Notes: a model not told the origin generated them from the letters alone. 64,000 bases of DNA from Bacteroidia bacterium (GCA_018401705.1 JAGYKL010000001.1:274473-338472), one strand, 5' to 3'. Positions 9,068-19,294 are shown, counted from the stretch's first letter. Program-made: numbers and translations.

Positions 9068-11143
9068 ATGAAACAAACCTACTTGTCAATTAGTTCCCTT
9101 CTCTTCTGTAAAGTTTCGCAATTCTCATCTAAAGCCTTGCGGAGCTTGACTTTGGCACTTGTGTTTATTTGGTGTAATAATTACACCGCAAATGCTCAAT
9201 TAATAAAGGGTTCTTTAACAAATAATCAAAGACTTCTTGAAACACAAGATTTTTCGTCGGTGGTACAAGGTATCCAGTACGACTCAGCTTTTGTTGCAAA
9301 GCAGTTGCGCAAAAACGATCAGAAGCTAAGCATTTTCGGTTATTACAGGCTTTTTGCCTACGGCAGAAATATTACTGAGGCTTATCCCGATTTGAGTCCC
9401 TATGAAAGAGGTTATGGCATAGGCGATGGTTATAGAGAACCTATGATGGCTATGACTATAGTTGGTCGCCCAAACGGAAAAACTAGTTTCGGAACTGAGA
9501 TTTTCATGTTTACTCCCTATGATGGTGAGTTTGCAGCAAATAATGTCCTTTCAACTACGCTTGGCTTAAATTTCTATGGTAATTTCAGAACTAAAGATGG
9601 AAACTTTGGTGTTCGGGCCGGTGGTATACATTGGTATAATTTAAGCCCAATGACCATTGGGGTATTCCAAATCCTTGATCGCTTCAGTATTTTCGATAGA
9701 ACACCCTGGGAAGGCGTTAATAATACATCTAAGTATGATAGCTATTTTAAATCTGGTGCTGTTAACCCTGGAGATTTACGTTGGAACTTTCAAGCTTTCC
9801 AAGGCTTAATTATTAATGGAGCTAAATTACCTCACGATTTTGCATTTGACTTATTTTGGGGTAAAACTCAGCCTAACGGCGGATTACCAAACGCTTTAAC
9901 AGACCCCTACCAATCTATTCCTACAACTTTAGAGTATGGCGAAGTGCCAAACTATATTGGCATGGGCGGAACTTCAAGAGTTATTCCCAGCACCATTGCT
10001 GGAGGCAAATTAGCCAAAACATTTGGTCCCGATCAACAGCTGCTAGCTTATAACGTTATTCATAACTCAACTGCATTAGACAGCATCCACAAAGACCTTA
10101 GAACATATACTGTTCATTCTCTTTCTCTAGGACTCAACTTTGGAAAAATTAAACTCAGTGGCGAGTTGGGAGCCGGAAATTATGAAAGCCCAACCTATGC
10201 AAAAAAATGGGGCGAAGCTCTTATGCTCCGTCTAATGGTTCCTAACGATGTGCTCCCTTTGCCTTTTGATTTGCAGGTATATCAAATTAGCAAAAACTTC
10301 TTCAATCAAAACAGTGAAATCTTTACCAATTCTAATCCTGATATTTTACGTGATATTGGATTAGTTGCAGGAGCAATTGGAACAGGAGGTCAAATTACAG
10401 TGGTAAATCAGCTTGTCCACAATAGAAGAGGCTTAAACCTCAACACAGGTGTTGAAATACAGGATTTCAAGTTTAATGTTGGCTGGGGAATTTCGGCCGA
10501 ATTGGAAGCTACTGCCGGTCAACTTAGTTATGTTCACCGTGTTAACGGATTAGCTCTCTCTAGAATTTATAATCCTTTCCCGGCTAATGCAACCGCTCCA
10601 ACTGTATTTGACCCTTATGGCAGAAAAATTTCATTTTTCAGAGGTGTTTCAGAAGTAGTTCAAACAACAGATTTGAATCCCGCGACAGCGGAGCCTCTAT
10701 ATAGAAAGTACTTTAGTGCTGTTGATGTTCAGGCTAAATACAAATTGAACTTGAATGGTCGTCCACTGTACCTTTTCTATCTGGGTTCTTTCGGCTCTGC
10801 TGATGCAAACCTTGCTGCATTGCCCCTGATGAATGAAAGTACTTATCTTTTTGTTCAGTACAACGAGTTTGATTTGTATTACGAAGTCCTTCCAAAATTT
10901 ATTCTTACTGGTTATTACGGAATCGAAAACGCCCGCGGAGGCAGATATACTGATTGGGATTCAGACACCAATAAGCCGCGCGATCAATTAGGAACTGGCA
11001 TTGGAGCCGGCTTTGACTGGAAGTGGGCCGAAAATTCAGGACTATACTTCAGACATCGGTGGATGCAATTTGAAGACAGGAGCTTTAGCCTCGATAAATT
11101 TAAAGGGAGAGAATTCACAATCGAAATCAAAACATTTTTCTAA
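9068..11143 (+). CDS. Predicted outer-membrane beta-barrel protein, 691 aa, unrecognised family
   Basis: A long basic N-terminus leads into a hydrophobic segment and a signal cleavage near YTANAQ. The rest is rich in alternating aromatic/polar strands with Tyr/Gly turns and ends in Phe (EFTIEIKTFF), the usual end of an outer-membrane barrel. No SusC plug or TonB box, SusD-like fold or hydrolase motif is seen. The central part holds repeated strand-turn motifs such as FRTKDGNFGVRAGGIHWYN. It is the first gene of the operon 9068-15163 and has the same operator layout as the GH16 operon, so it is expected to be made with the glucan enzymes. It may form a pore or surface scaffold for oligosaccharide uptake. 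Function is an inference from context and topology only. Confidence 0.7.
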   Translation: MKQTYLSISSLLFCKVSQFSSKALRSLTLALVFIWCNNYTANAQLIKGSLTNNQRLLETQDFSSVVQGIQYDSAFVAKQLRKNDQKLSIFGYYRLFAYGRNITEAYPDLSPYERGYGIGDGYREPMMAMTIVGRPNGKTSFGTEIFMFTPYDGEFAANNVLSTTLGLNFYGNFRTKDGNFGVRAGGIHWYNLSPMTIGVFQILDRFSIFDRTPWEGVNNTSKYDSYFKSGAVNPGDLRWNFQAFQGLIINGAKLPHDFAFDLFWGKTQPNGGLPNALTDPYQSIPTTLEYGEVPNYIGMGGTSRVIPSTIAGGKLAKTFGPDQQLLAYNVIHNSTALDSIHKDLRTYTVHSLSLGLNFGKIKLSGELGAGNYESPTYAKKWGEALMLRLMVPNDVLPLPFDLQVYQISKNFFNQNSEIFTNSNPDILRDIGLVAGAIGTGGQITVVNQLVHNRRGLNLNTGVEIQDFKFNVGWGISAELEATAGQLSYVHRVNGLALSRIYNPFPANATAPTVFDPYGRKISFFRGVSEVVQTTDLNPATAEPLYRKYFSAVDVQAKYKLNLNGRPLYLFYLGSFGSADANLAALPLMNESTYLFVQYNEFDLYYEVLPKFILTGYYGIENARGGRYTDWDSDTNKPRDQLGTGIGAGFDWKWAENSGLYFRHRWMQFEDRSFSLDKFKGREFTIEIKTFF

Positions 11144-11154
11144 TCAAGCCAACA

Positions 11155-12942
11155 ATGAAGAACTATTTACATAAAACTCTTGCAAGCATCTGTCTTACAG
11201 CGTTACCGTTTGGTTTTCTGCTTGCGCAGGATGGCTCCGCTTTCGCAACCGAAAAAGAAAAGGACGAAAAGAAAGTTCGTTTTAATGGCTTAGGCAGATC
11301 GATTCTTTCACAAAACACCATTACCGGCGATATTCTCGACGCCGACACTAATACCGTTAGAAGAATTACCGATGGTGAGTTTCTGCTTGATGTGGCTATA
11401 AATGCAACGCCTAACAAGAAAACAGAAGTTCAATCAATTCTTCGCCTCCGAAATGAGTTTGGTGGCTTCTATGGAGCAGGCGTTACCGTTGAAGTGCGTG
11501 AACTTTGGGCAAGAGGAATCATTGCCGACAAGATTCGTTACCGTGTTGGTGATATGGATGTGGCAATGACTCCATACACATTCTTTAATCCGAACGAAGA
11601 AGGTACTGTTAATGAAGCAGCCGCTTTTATTCCTTTCAAGGATGTAATCAATTACGAGCAGTTCTACACCAATAACAACACTCGAAGGGTTCAGGGTGCT
11701 CAAATGGATTTCGGGCTGAACTTCAGTAAAATCCTCGATGAAATGGATTTTAAAGCCTTTATTGCAAGAGTTAGAGGCACCGATTTCTTTACCGTTCCAA
11801 CACGATTCACCAGTGGCGGTCAATTAAACTTTAGCACCGAGAAGTTTAGCGACACCCTTGGCACAATGGCTCGCTTCGGGATTAATGCAGCACATACTTT
11901 TGATGATTTACAGTCGGGTGAGGCTACAGCGGGCATCAGAAATTCGGTTGTTTCATTCAACTTCGATGTTACTATTTTCAACAAAAAGAAATCAAGCCTT
12001 AACCTGATTGGAGAAACCGGAAAGTCCTTCTTAACCAGCAAAAGAGATTCTATTACTCTTTCTCAAGAGGATGATTCCTTCTTGGATATTGGGCTTAAAT
12101 TTAAACTTAAACCGCAACAGCTTGAATTCATGGCTTCCTTTATAGATGTAGGCCCCGATTTCTTTAGCATTGGAGCTCAAAGTAAACGAGTTGATTTTGC
12201 TGCAAATAAAACTTACTACAACAGAATTGGTGTTGATGAAATGCTTAGAACACCTTCTATTTTTGATTTAAGTCGCGATAGAGCACTATACACATTTCGC
12301 TTATCAGATCAGTTAATGGCATATGATCCACGCTTTAGCAATACTATGCCTTACGGCACTGCCACTCCTAACCGTCGTGGGATAAATTTATCTGTAGGTT
12401 ATGGCAATCCCAACGGTGTTTTGGAAGCAGAGTTAAAAGCGTCTCTCTTGAACGAAATCAGAGGTCAGGGCACGTTCGAATTGAAAAACTTTACGCTTGT
12501 GAGAGCTTCAGCTAATTTCAATGCTCATAAATTACTCAATTGGGAAAATAAACTGCGCCTAACGGCGGGATATCAATATGAGCAAACCACACGTGGTGGT
12601 ATTGATGTTGAAGTTCTCGATTTACAATCTAACCTCATTGAAGCAGGTATCGAAATTGAAATATTCAAAGACTTTGAACTGCTTTTCGGAACTAAAATCC
12701 TTTCAGCAAAAGGCAATGAGTTCATTCCTTTGTATGGAGAATTCAACAATATTCAGGATTTCCCAGCGCCTTATATCGTTGATGATACCGAAACTCTTTT
12801 AGCAACAGGTATCAGATACAACTTCAAAAAAGGAATCTATCTCACCATTCAATACCAAACGTTTAATTCGCAAAGAGGTCAGAATAATCCGAATAACTAC
12901 GGATTCAATCAGCTCTTCGCCGTTTACAACATGAATTTCTAA
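11155..12942 (+). CDS. Second predicted outer-membrane beta-barrel protein, 595 aa
   Basis: It starts 11 bp after the preceding barrel gene, so the two are almost certainly cotranscribed. A signal peptide ends near FGFLLAQ. A short charged linker rich in Lys/Glu follows (about residues 31-42), then amphipathic beta strands through to a C-terminal NMNF. Strand-like stretches such as LLDVAINATPNKKTEVQSIL and LETANFNAH-type segments alternate with Gly/Asn turns. No known enzymatic motif or TonB box was recognised. A plausible role is partner of the 691-residue barrel in a glycan import or display complex that stands in for SusC/SusD. Confidence that it is an outer-membrane barrel is moderate; its function is unknown. 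Confidence 0.65.
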   Translation: MKNYLHKTLASICLTALPFGFLLAQDGSAFATEKEKDEKKVRFNGLGRSILSQNTITGDILDADTNTVRRITDGEFLLDVAINATPNKKTEVQSILRLRNEFGGFYGAGVTVEVRELWARGIIADKIRYRVGDMDVAMTPYTFFNPNEEGTVNEAAAFIPFKDVINYEQFYTNNNTRRVQGAQMDFGLNFSKILDEMDFKAFIARVRGTDFFTVPTRFTSGGQLNFSTEKFSDTLGTMARFGINAAHTFDDLQSGEATAGIRNSVVSFNFDVTIFNKKKSSLNLIGETGKSFLTSKRDSITLSQEDDSFLDIGLKFKLKPQQLEFMASFIDVGPDFFSIGAQSKRVDFAANKTYYNRIGVDEMLRTPSIFDLSRDRALYTFRLSDQLMAYDPRFSNTMPYGTATPNRRGINLSVGYGNPNGVLEAELKASLLNEIRGQGTFELKNFTLVRASANFNAHKLLNWENKLRLTAGYQYEQTTRGGIDVEVLDLQSNLIEAGIEIEIFKDFELLFGTKILSAKGNEFIPLYGEFNNIQDFPAPYIVDDTETLLATGIRYNFKKGIYLTIQYQTFNSQRGQNNPNNYGFNQLFAVYNMNF

Positions 12943-12967
12943 GCTACTCGACTCAAAATAAAAGTTT

Positions 12968-13967
12968 ATGAAAAAATCACTTCTATACATTTTTAAGTCC
13001 ACTCTGCATCATATTGTTCTTGGGTTCTTGCGACCATAAAACAGATATTTATGATGGTTAATCTTATCGACCGCTTTTTGGCGGTTTATCGTTTTCGACG
13101 GCAAAGTCAGCACGAAACTGTTGATTTCTCCGCAGGTGAAACTGTTGTTTTTCACGACCCAATTAATAAAAACATCGGTGGGTAATTGAAATCACCGGCC
13201 AGGAAAGTGGCGCTAAAAAAATTATTGAGGCTTTAACAAAGACGTACTGCGAGCAACGCAACCTGGTCAGGAAATACCACCGAACTGCCTTTTTCAAAAC
13301 TGAATTATGCAAAGTGCTTTTGCAGTTCCTGAAGAACCCGATTTTGTTAGCTCTGCTATGGTCAGGGTACTGGTCTAAGATCCCTATCCAGCACCTTATT
13401 CACCGATTACACAAGCAGAACCCGGTGGAATATGAAGTTGGAAATTTCAATTTGAGCTTACCCAAACAGTGGCAGAAGAGCCTGATTCTGCTGGTCCCAG
13501 GATTCAAACTTATTATCTGCTTGAAGGAACTGATAATGTTGTTTCTAACTTCTTCGTAGATTAATCAATATAAATTCAACAATTGCTTCCGGAACAACTT
13601 ATGCACCTCTGCCAGCTACAGTTCCCGAAGATTTGTATTTCAACTGTTTCATCCACGCATTGGCGGTCCACACGGAATAGCTGTAATTCAATTTGTATTT
13701 GATTCAAACAACAGCGGGGCATTTGAAGATGGTGTAGATCAAACCTTTCAGCTTGAAGGAGATTTCCCTCTCAATTGGGTTGGCTGGAGACATATACATC
13801 ACTCAATGGCCGATGTTAATATGACCCAGGCCCAACTCGAGAAACTTGTTACTATTAGAGTTCTGCTCATTTCTGATAAAAATGCTCAACCTACTCCCTC
13901 TCTTCAAGTTGATTTTGGCATTGATTGTTTTAACCTTTACTCAAGGCAGGTCCCACTTGAACTTTAA
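12968..13967 (+). pseudogene. Surface lipoprotein, frame-broken (about 333 aa if repaired)
   Basis: ATG 12968 opens MKKSLLYIF. A frame change around 12991-12999 then gives ILFLGSCDHKTDIYDG, a clear lipobox with Cys anchor. Readable pieces continue in all three frames: an EITGQESGAKKIIE stretch, ATWSGNTTELPFF, then YEVGNFNLSLPKQW, and a last clean segment from about 13660 to the TAA at 13965-13967 (PHGIAVIQFVFDSNNSGAFE ... WVGWRHIHHSMADVN). The pattern looks like an N-terminal Ig/PKD-like domain plus a C-terminal carbohydrate-binding-type sandwich. It is third in the barrel operon, 25 bp after the 595-residue barrel. At least six small indels are needed to restore it, most of them lost bases, so sequence error is more likely than true decay. 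Role as a surface glycan-binding lipoprotein is inferred. Confidence 0.6.
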
Positions 13968-13985
13968 TCATTATAAGCGTTTGTT

Positions 13986-15163
13986 ATGAATATTTTATCT
14001 TCAAAGCCTGACTTATACGCTGTCTTTAACGTATATCCTTTTGGCATTGGCTGGTTGTGTGCAATTTAAAACAGCGCAACTTTACGATGGCGGCAGGCCC
14101 TAAAGATGTTTATGTCTTACCTAAAGACATCTCTTTGGTTGTTGAATCGCGCATTTTGAAGATAAGACCAAAAAGATCTTTGGGGATTAGAAAGGATGTT
14201 TGTCAAGATGCTTCTTATGCTATTTGCTTACAGCGGAAACGACTGCATTAATTTCTTGGAACCGCGAAGCTGAAGGTTGCAAATGGGCAGGCATCGGAAT
14301 AGGTTGGGATGGATACGCAGGAAAAGACTTGAGTCCGATTATGAATGCAGCTGCCATTCAATTTTATGTAAGAACTGTTAATGGAAGAATGTTCGGCCTT
14401 CCCTTTGTGCTCACCTTAGAAGATTATTCAGGTGGAATGGGATTTTGTTATACCGCAAATAAATATTTCGAAAGATCGGCTATCGACACTGTTTGGCAAA
14501 GAGTTGTAGTGCCATTGGCCGACTTCGACCTTGAAACAGAGAACCTAGACCCTACCAATATCAAGCAATTGCAAAATTGGAACTACAGCAAAGTGGGAAC
14601 GTTTATATCGACAAATCCCAAACTGATTTATTTTACCCTGAACCTGTTACACCCTGGATGCAAGAAGAATCTCTTCCCGACCCTCTTGCTATGCCGGTAG
14701 TATCTTTTCTGATAAATTTAGAATGATAATTCCTGGGGAATCTTCAGCACCGAATGTCATAAAGTGGAAATTTCAATAAGGAAAGGCTTCCGAAACAGCT
14801 CCATACATGCCACTTGGGATTTTTCACCAATAACAATTGTGAATTTAATTCATAGACAAGTTGGGAATGGCGGCCTATTGATATGACAGGTGAAATAAAT
14901 TCAGCATTAAATTTCCAAATAAAATTTGTTAGTACTGCTTCGCAGGATGTATTTATTGGCTTGCAAAGACTACGATCGTTCCAAATCTGAAACATTAAAT
15001 TTAAAAACGCTTGACCTCAAACCTCAGTCTGGAACAATGTTACTATTCCTCTAGAAAATCTTGATTCAAAAAAGTAAATTTTCTAAAATCAAAAGATTTG
15101 TCATGTGCATTTCGAAGGGAAGGCGAAGTGTTTATCGATGATATCAAACTAGTTACGCATTAG
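13986..15163 (+). pseudogene. Surface lipoprotein with carbohydrate-binding-like domain, frame-broken
   Basis: It begins at ATG 13986, 18 bp after the previous stop. After one frame change the lipoprotein signal reads LTYILLALAGC, followed by VQFKTAQLYDGG, matching the CDHKTDIYDG start of the preceding lipoprotein. A clean stretch in one frame (about 14240-14590) encodes a module with WAGIGIGWDGYAGKDLS and WQRVVVPLADFDLE, typical of carbohydrate-binding beta-sandwiches. The end reads EVFIDDIKLVTH and stops at TAG 15161-15163. About 390 residues if repaired. Several single-base losses break it, as in its neighbour. It is the last gene of the barrel operon. Probably a surface glycan-binding protein; the ligand is inferred to be beta-glucan from the locus. 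Confidence 0.6.
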
Positions 15164-15271
15164 TCTAATATTCCTTTTTGCACAATTGAGATAGTTCTCA
15201 GGTTTTATCCCTCAATTCATTTGCCTCATATCCAGTCTTTCTTTAACTTGTAGTGCCCTAAAACCACTACA

Positions 15272-17060
15272 ATGAAAAAGCTGCAATTATTATTAGTATG
15301 CCTATTGCTTGCCTCAACAAGGCCGAACAACTAATTGAAGGGTAATGAGAATGGTTAATACAGAAGTTAATCATCAAACTGACTTACCTAAAAACTGGCA
15401 ATTTGAACAAGTAAATCCTGCTAGTTTTACCGAGGCAATTACAATTCACTTGCTTCATGTTGAAGAAGTTCTTGCCTTAAGAACTACAGAGCATCTTAAT
15501 CAAAACCAAATTAAGAACAGGCTTGACTTACTCAAGACCTTGCACAATTATGCCCTGGCTGGAAAGTTCCCGCAAAACACGCATTACTCATTTCAAACAC
15601 CCATCTTCATTGATGATTTCAATACTCATTGTGCTGTTGGATACTTAATGCAACAATCTGGCTATGAGAAACTTGCAAAAAAAATATCTAATGAGCAAAA
15701 CTTAGCTTATGTTAAAGAAATAAATGTTGATGGAGTTGCCCAGTGGGCAAATGAACACGGCTTTAGCATTGATGAACTTGCTTGGATTCAACCGGGATAT
15801 CCGCCCGCAACAGTGCTTACTCCACTACTAAATGGTGTAAATGGAACAGTATACTCCATTGCTGAATATCAAGGCCAATTATATGCTGCCGGTAGTTTCG
15901 ATACAGCCGATGTATCACCTGCTAACAATATTGCCACCTATATTTCGGGCTTCGCCGGATGGCTTTGGACAGAGGTTGATGGAGGCACTAATGGACCAAT
16001 TCGCAAGCTTTTAGAATTTAACGGCGACTTAATTGCTGCCGGTGATTTCTCTTCCGCCGGAGGCGTAAATGCAAGAAGTGTTGCAAAATTGCATAACGGC
16101 CAGTGGGAAGCTATGGGCGAAGGTTTGAACGGAATTGTATACGATTTAGAGGTCTTTAATGGCTCTCTTTATGCTTTTGGCGATTTTGAAATAACCGGCT
16201 CTGATACCAATGGTGAAGATGTAGCAATTTGGAACGGAAGCGCTTGGGATGATGTAGGTCTTGTTACTAATGGCGCTGTTTATGCCGCCCACGCTACAGA
16301 TATGATGCTTCACATTGCAGGAAATTTCTCAGTATGTGGAGGAATAACAACAAATAATATTGCAAGTTATAATGGCTTTCTGATTTCAACACCCGGAGAA
16401 GGTATTCCTGCCCCGGTTTACGATGTTATAGAATGGAATGGTACACTAACCGCTGCTACCAAAATAAAACAAGGATTGGATACTCTAGGTGTTATGCAAT
16501 TCAATAACGGAAATTGGGATTGTTTACCCGGAGTGAGAGAATCTGTATATGCTGACTCTACCGCTCAATTCAAATCACTTTTAATTTATGACGATGAACT
16601 TTATGTAACCGGAAAATTCTTTATTGAATCTTTTATGATTTACGGCAGTGGAGTTGCTCGTTGGACAAATTCAGAAACCTATCCTGAACCACTTACTTTT
16701 GTTTTGGATACTGTTTTTACTAGTATATATCTTGATGACTATATCATAGGTGGCGATTTTCATATTCCTCAAAGCACTCCGGTAAATGCAATTGCTAAAG
16801 TGGAAAATTTTACAACCTCAAATAATACTATTTCTAAGTCGAATAAATCATCTTTAATTGCTTATCCAAATCCAAGCAATAGCGAGAAAATAAAGTTTAT
16901 CAATGCCGAGAATCTCGAATGGTTGAGAGTGTACGACCTTCAAGGAAAGTTCTTGAGTCAATTCGATAAGTCTCAAATACAAGATTTTGAATTACCCGCA
17001 AGAGGTATGTTCATTGTTGAATCTAACCGTGGCGATCATTTGAGGTTGTTGAGGAATTAA
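15272..17060 (+). CDS. Secreted propeller-like repeat protein with T9SS type A tail (5' end frame-broken)
   Basis: The clean reading frame runs from ATG 15345 (571 residues) but lacks a signal peptide and has an in-frame stop just upstream (15336). A signal peptide (MKKLQLLLVCLLLAST) begins at ATG 15272 in another frame, and the bases between read AEQLIEG in the third frame. Two small indels therefore probably separate leader from body. Residues ~1-160 form a helical domain with HCAVGYLMQQSGYEKLAKKI. Residues ~165-480 contain repeats of the type IAAGDFSSAGG / AFGDFEITG, like a beta-propeller. The last ~75 residues (LIAYPNPSNSEK ... MFIVES) are a T9SS type A tail. It could be cotranscribed with the lipoproteins upstream (109-bp gap). 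Function unknown beyond being a secreted surface protein. Confidence 0.75.
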
Positions 17061-17086
17061 TATCCTAAACAACTTATCTTGCAGGC

Positions 17087-18121
17087 GTGATAGAGCATGT
17101 TCAATTATGCATTCGGGAAGTTATTCAGGAAACATCTGATAGCAAGACGTTTATCTTTGAAAATAAAGATTTAAACTATCAGGCAGGTCAGTTTCTAACT
17201 TTTTTAATCCCTTCGGGTATTTCAACTATCCGGAGGGCTTATTCTTTTTGCACCGCTCCGCAGGTGGATGAATATCCTGCAGTAACAGTAAAACGAGTTG
17301 CTAATGGAGCAGGCTCCAGATATATACTCGAAAACTGGAAACCTGGTGATTGGGTACAGTGCATAAAAGCTTCGGGAAAATTCACGCTTTCAAAAGAAAA
17401 TGTGTCTGAAATAGTTCTTTTCGCTGCAGGCAGCGGGATTGTGCCTCTATTATCAATTATGAAACAAGCTTTACATGATCAAAGCATTAAAAAGATTCAC
17501 CTTTTCTACTCTAATCGCTCAGCAAACTCTACCATTTTCAGAAAAAAAATCTTAAAACTAGAAGCCCATTATCCTGAAAAATTAAAAGTAACTTGGTTTT
17601 TCAGCGATTCATTTAACATTCGCGAAGGCCGGATAAATGCCGATTTTGTCGACTCTTATTTCACAAACAAAATCTTAAGTCAAAAGGATCTTGTTCATGT
17701 GTTTGCTTGTGGCCCCGAATCATTTATGTACCTGGCAGAAGTAAGAACCTTGTACGCAGGTGTTCCATCTGAAAATTATCATCAGGAAGTCTTTTTCAGA
17801 GAAGATAATCCAAATCATAAACCGCATGCTTTTAAAGAAGGCAACTTTGATGTAGAAATAGAAAAAGACGGTAAAACCTATTCATTTCAAGTTCCCGGAG
17901 ATAGAACAATCCTATCGCAAGCAATTAAAAATAATATACCAATAGCTTGGTCATGCTCTAGCGGAAGATGCAGCACCTGCATGTTAAAACTGCTTGAAGG
18001 CAAAGTGTATTTATCTAGAAACGAAACACTTACTGATAAGGATTTATCAAAAGGTTTCGTACTCACGTGCACTGCTTACCCTGAAGAAGGTCCGATAATA
18101 CTTAAATCCGATCTTTTTTAG
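17087..18121 (+). CDS. Ferredoxin-NADP reductase-like oxidoreductase with C-terminal 2Fe-2S domain (PaaE-like)
   Basis: 344 residues from GTG 17087. Three domains are visible in the order typical of PaaE/Hmp-reductase proteins. The FAD domain has RRAYS at residues 49-53. The NAD(P) domain has LFAAGSGIVPLLSI near 108-121 and the CGPESF motif near 205. The plant-type 2Fe-2S domain has the C-x4-C-x2-C cluster in WSCSSGRCSTC and a distant LTC. It would pass electrons from NAD(P)H through FAD to its own iron-sulfur cluster and then to a partner oxygenase or other acceptor. No partner gene is next to it, so the physiological acceptor is unknown. It starts 26 bp after the T9SS gene. Length and motifs are complete. 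Confidence 0.88.
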   Translation: MIEHVQLCIREVIQETSDSKTFIFENKDLNYQAGQFLTFLIPSGISTIRRAYSFCTAPQVDEYPAVTVKRVANGAGSRYILENWKPGDWVQCIKASGKFTLSKENVSEIVLFAAGSGIVPLLSIMKQALHDQSIKKIHLFYSNRSANSTIFRKKILKLEAHYPEKLKVTWFFSDSFNIREGRINADFVDSYFTNKILSQKDLVHVFACGPESFMYLAEVRTLYAGVPSENYHQEVFFREDNPNHKPHAFKEGNFDVEIEKDGKTYSFQVPGDRTILSQAIKNNIPIAWSCSSGRCSTCMLKLLEGKVYLSRNETLTDKDLSKGFVLTCTAYPEEGPIILKSDLF

Positions 18122-18460
18122 ACAATAACCCGCTTCGCTTAATATACACTTAAGCCTGACTTAGCCTTAAGTTAACATTCTTAACATAATCATAAGCTTA
18201 TAGTTATTTGGACTTCGGTTTAAGGTTATAGGTCATTCTGACCTTTGCAATTGGAGAATACTGTTTGTTCGCATTATGCTAACTAACAATCTTTATGTAA
18301 TGAATGGATATCAAAATGAAAAAAAACAAATCAAGCAAAGCTTTATTCAAAGCTAGCCTACTAAGTTTTCGGCTAAGCTTATTGGTAATAATCAGTTTTG
18401 AATCTATTTCTAAGATTATTCTTCACAATTTCTTTCAAAATTTCATTTCCTAACTTTGAT
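18122..18460 (+). other. Intergenic stretch, no convincing gene
   Basis: Nearly 340 AT-rich bases. A 45-codon frame (18316-18453) encodes a basic, hydrophobic leader-like peptide ending just before the ATG of the next gene; it could be a leader remnant or chance. TAACTTTG at 18451-18458 fits the -7 consensus but lies too close to the ATG at 18461 to serve it. No terminator or RNA gene recognised. Confidence 0.4.
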
Positions 18461-19294
18461 ATGAGCTCAACATTCAAAAAAAACCTCAGATCTGCAATTT
18501 TCAAAAAATTGCAGCTTTTAGTTAGTATTTCAATACTCCTAATCCAATTTACCGAAAATCTTAATGCTCAAAGTGTTATGATTAGTCAGTATATTGAAAC
18601 AAATAGTGGCTCCACTCCAAAAGGTATTGAAGTCTATAATATTTCCGGTTCAACAATTACCTTTTCTGGGGCCAATAACTTACGAGTTTTTCAAGGAACA
18701 AATGGCGGATCGTGTGCTCAATTAGTTAACATCACCGGAGGAACCCTTGCTGCTGGTGAAGTATGGGTTATTGGTACAGCAAACTTAGTAACATTTGCCA
18801 ACGCAAATGGCACAGACCTTAGTGGCACAACTACTTATAATTTTTCTTTTAATGGGGATGACGCCTTACAACTGTATTTGGGTGCAACATTACAAGATGT
18901 TTTTGGCACATGCGGCACAGATCCCGGCAGCTCATGGTCTGGTGGTGGGGTGTCTACTGCAAACAATAATCTACAAATTAAAAATGCAATTTGTACCGGA
19001 ACAACTAGCAATTGGTCAAACCCAAGTTTAAGATACGATCAAATTGCAAACGGTTCAACAATGACGGGATTTGGAAATGCTCCTACTGGTTGCGGCGGCC
19101 CATGCACGGCTCCCCTTACTCAGGCAAGTAGTATTTCATTCTCCAACATCCTATCAAACTCAATGGATGTTTCTTGGACCAATGGAAACGGAGATGGTCG
19201 TGTGGTTATAATGAATACTTCAAACACATTTACTACTCCGGCCAATGGCTCAAATCCAACTGCAATTACAACCTGGCGGTGGATATTGATATAG
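18461..19294 (+). CDS. N-terminal part of a giant secreted adhesin (lamin-tail-like and FN3 modules)
   Basis: ATG 18461 starts a signal peptide (cleavage near ENLNAQS). An in-frame start 63 bp upstream would only add a non-signal extension. Residues ~38-200 look like a lamin-tail-type domain (GIEVYNISGSTITFSGANNL, then a Cys-containing VFGTCGTDPGSSW). An FN3-type module opens next (MDVSWTNGNGDGRVVIMNTS) and is cut by the first frame break near 19280. The same FN3 family occurs in the giant protein at 42572-52396. This segment, the broken tract 19295-21610 and the clean segment 21611-24013 are one gene of about 1850 residues if repaired. Confidence 0.75.
   Translation: MSSTFKKNLRSAIFKKLQLLVSISILLIQFTENLNAQSVMISQYIETNSGSTPKGIEVYNISGSTITFSGANNLRVFQGTNGGSCAQLVNITGGTLAAGEVWVIGTANLVTFANANGTDLSGTTTYNFSFNGDDALQLYLGATLQDVFGTCGTDPGSSWSGGGVSTANNNLQIKNAICTGTTSNWSNPSLRYDQIANGSTMTGFGNAPTGCGGPCTAPLTQASSISFSNILSNSMDVSWTNGNGDGRVVIMNTSNTFTTPANGSNPTAITTWRWILI

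Noticed and set aside
9068-12942. The two barrel genes as a SusC/SusD pair
   Set aside because: Neither has a plug domain, TonB box or SusD-like lipobox and helical fold; both look like barrels and both lack the Cys anchor SusD has.
13314-13559. A separate small ORF inside the first broken lipoprotein gene
   Set aside because: Its protein sequence has no sense of its own; the neighbouring frames carry the lipoprotein sequence.
14744-14995. Minus-strand ORF opposite the second broken lipoprotein gene
   Set aside because: It lies antisense to readable lipoprotein sequence and shows no start context or family motifs.
15164-15271. tRNA or small RNA before the propeller-like gene
   Set aside because: No cloverleaf or stable hairpin could be drawn; nothing but AT-rich spacer was seen.
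18451-18458. TAACTTTG as promoter of the giant adhesin
   Set aside because: Only two bases separate it from ATG 18461, so transcription would start after the start codon.
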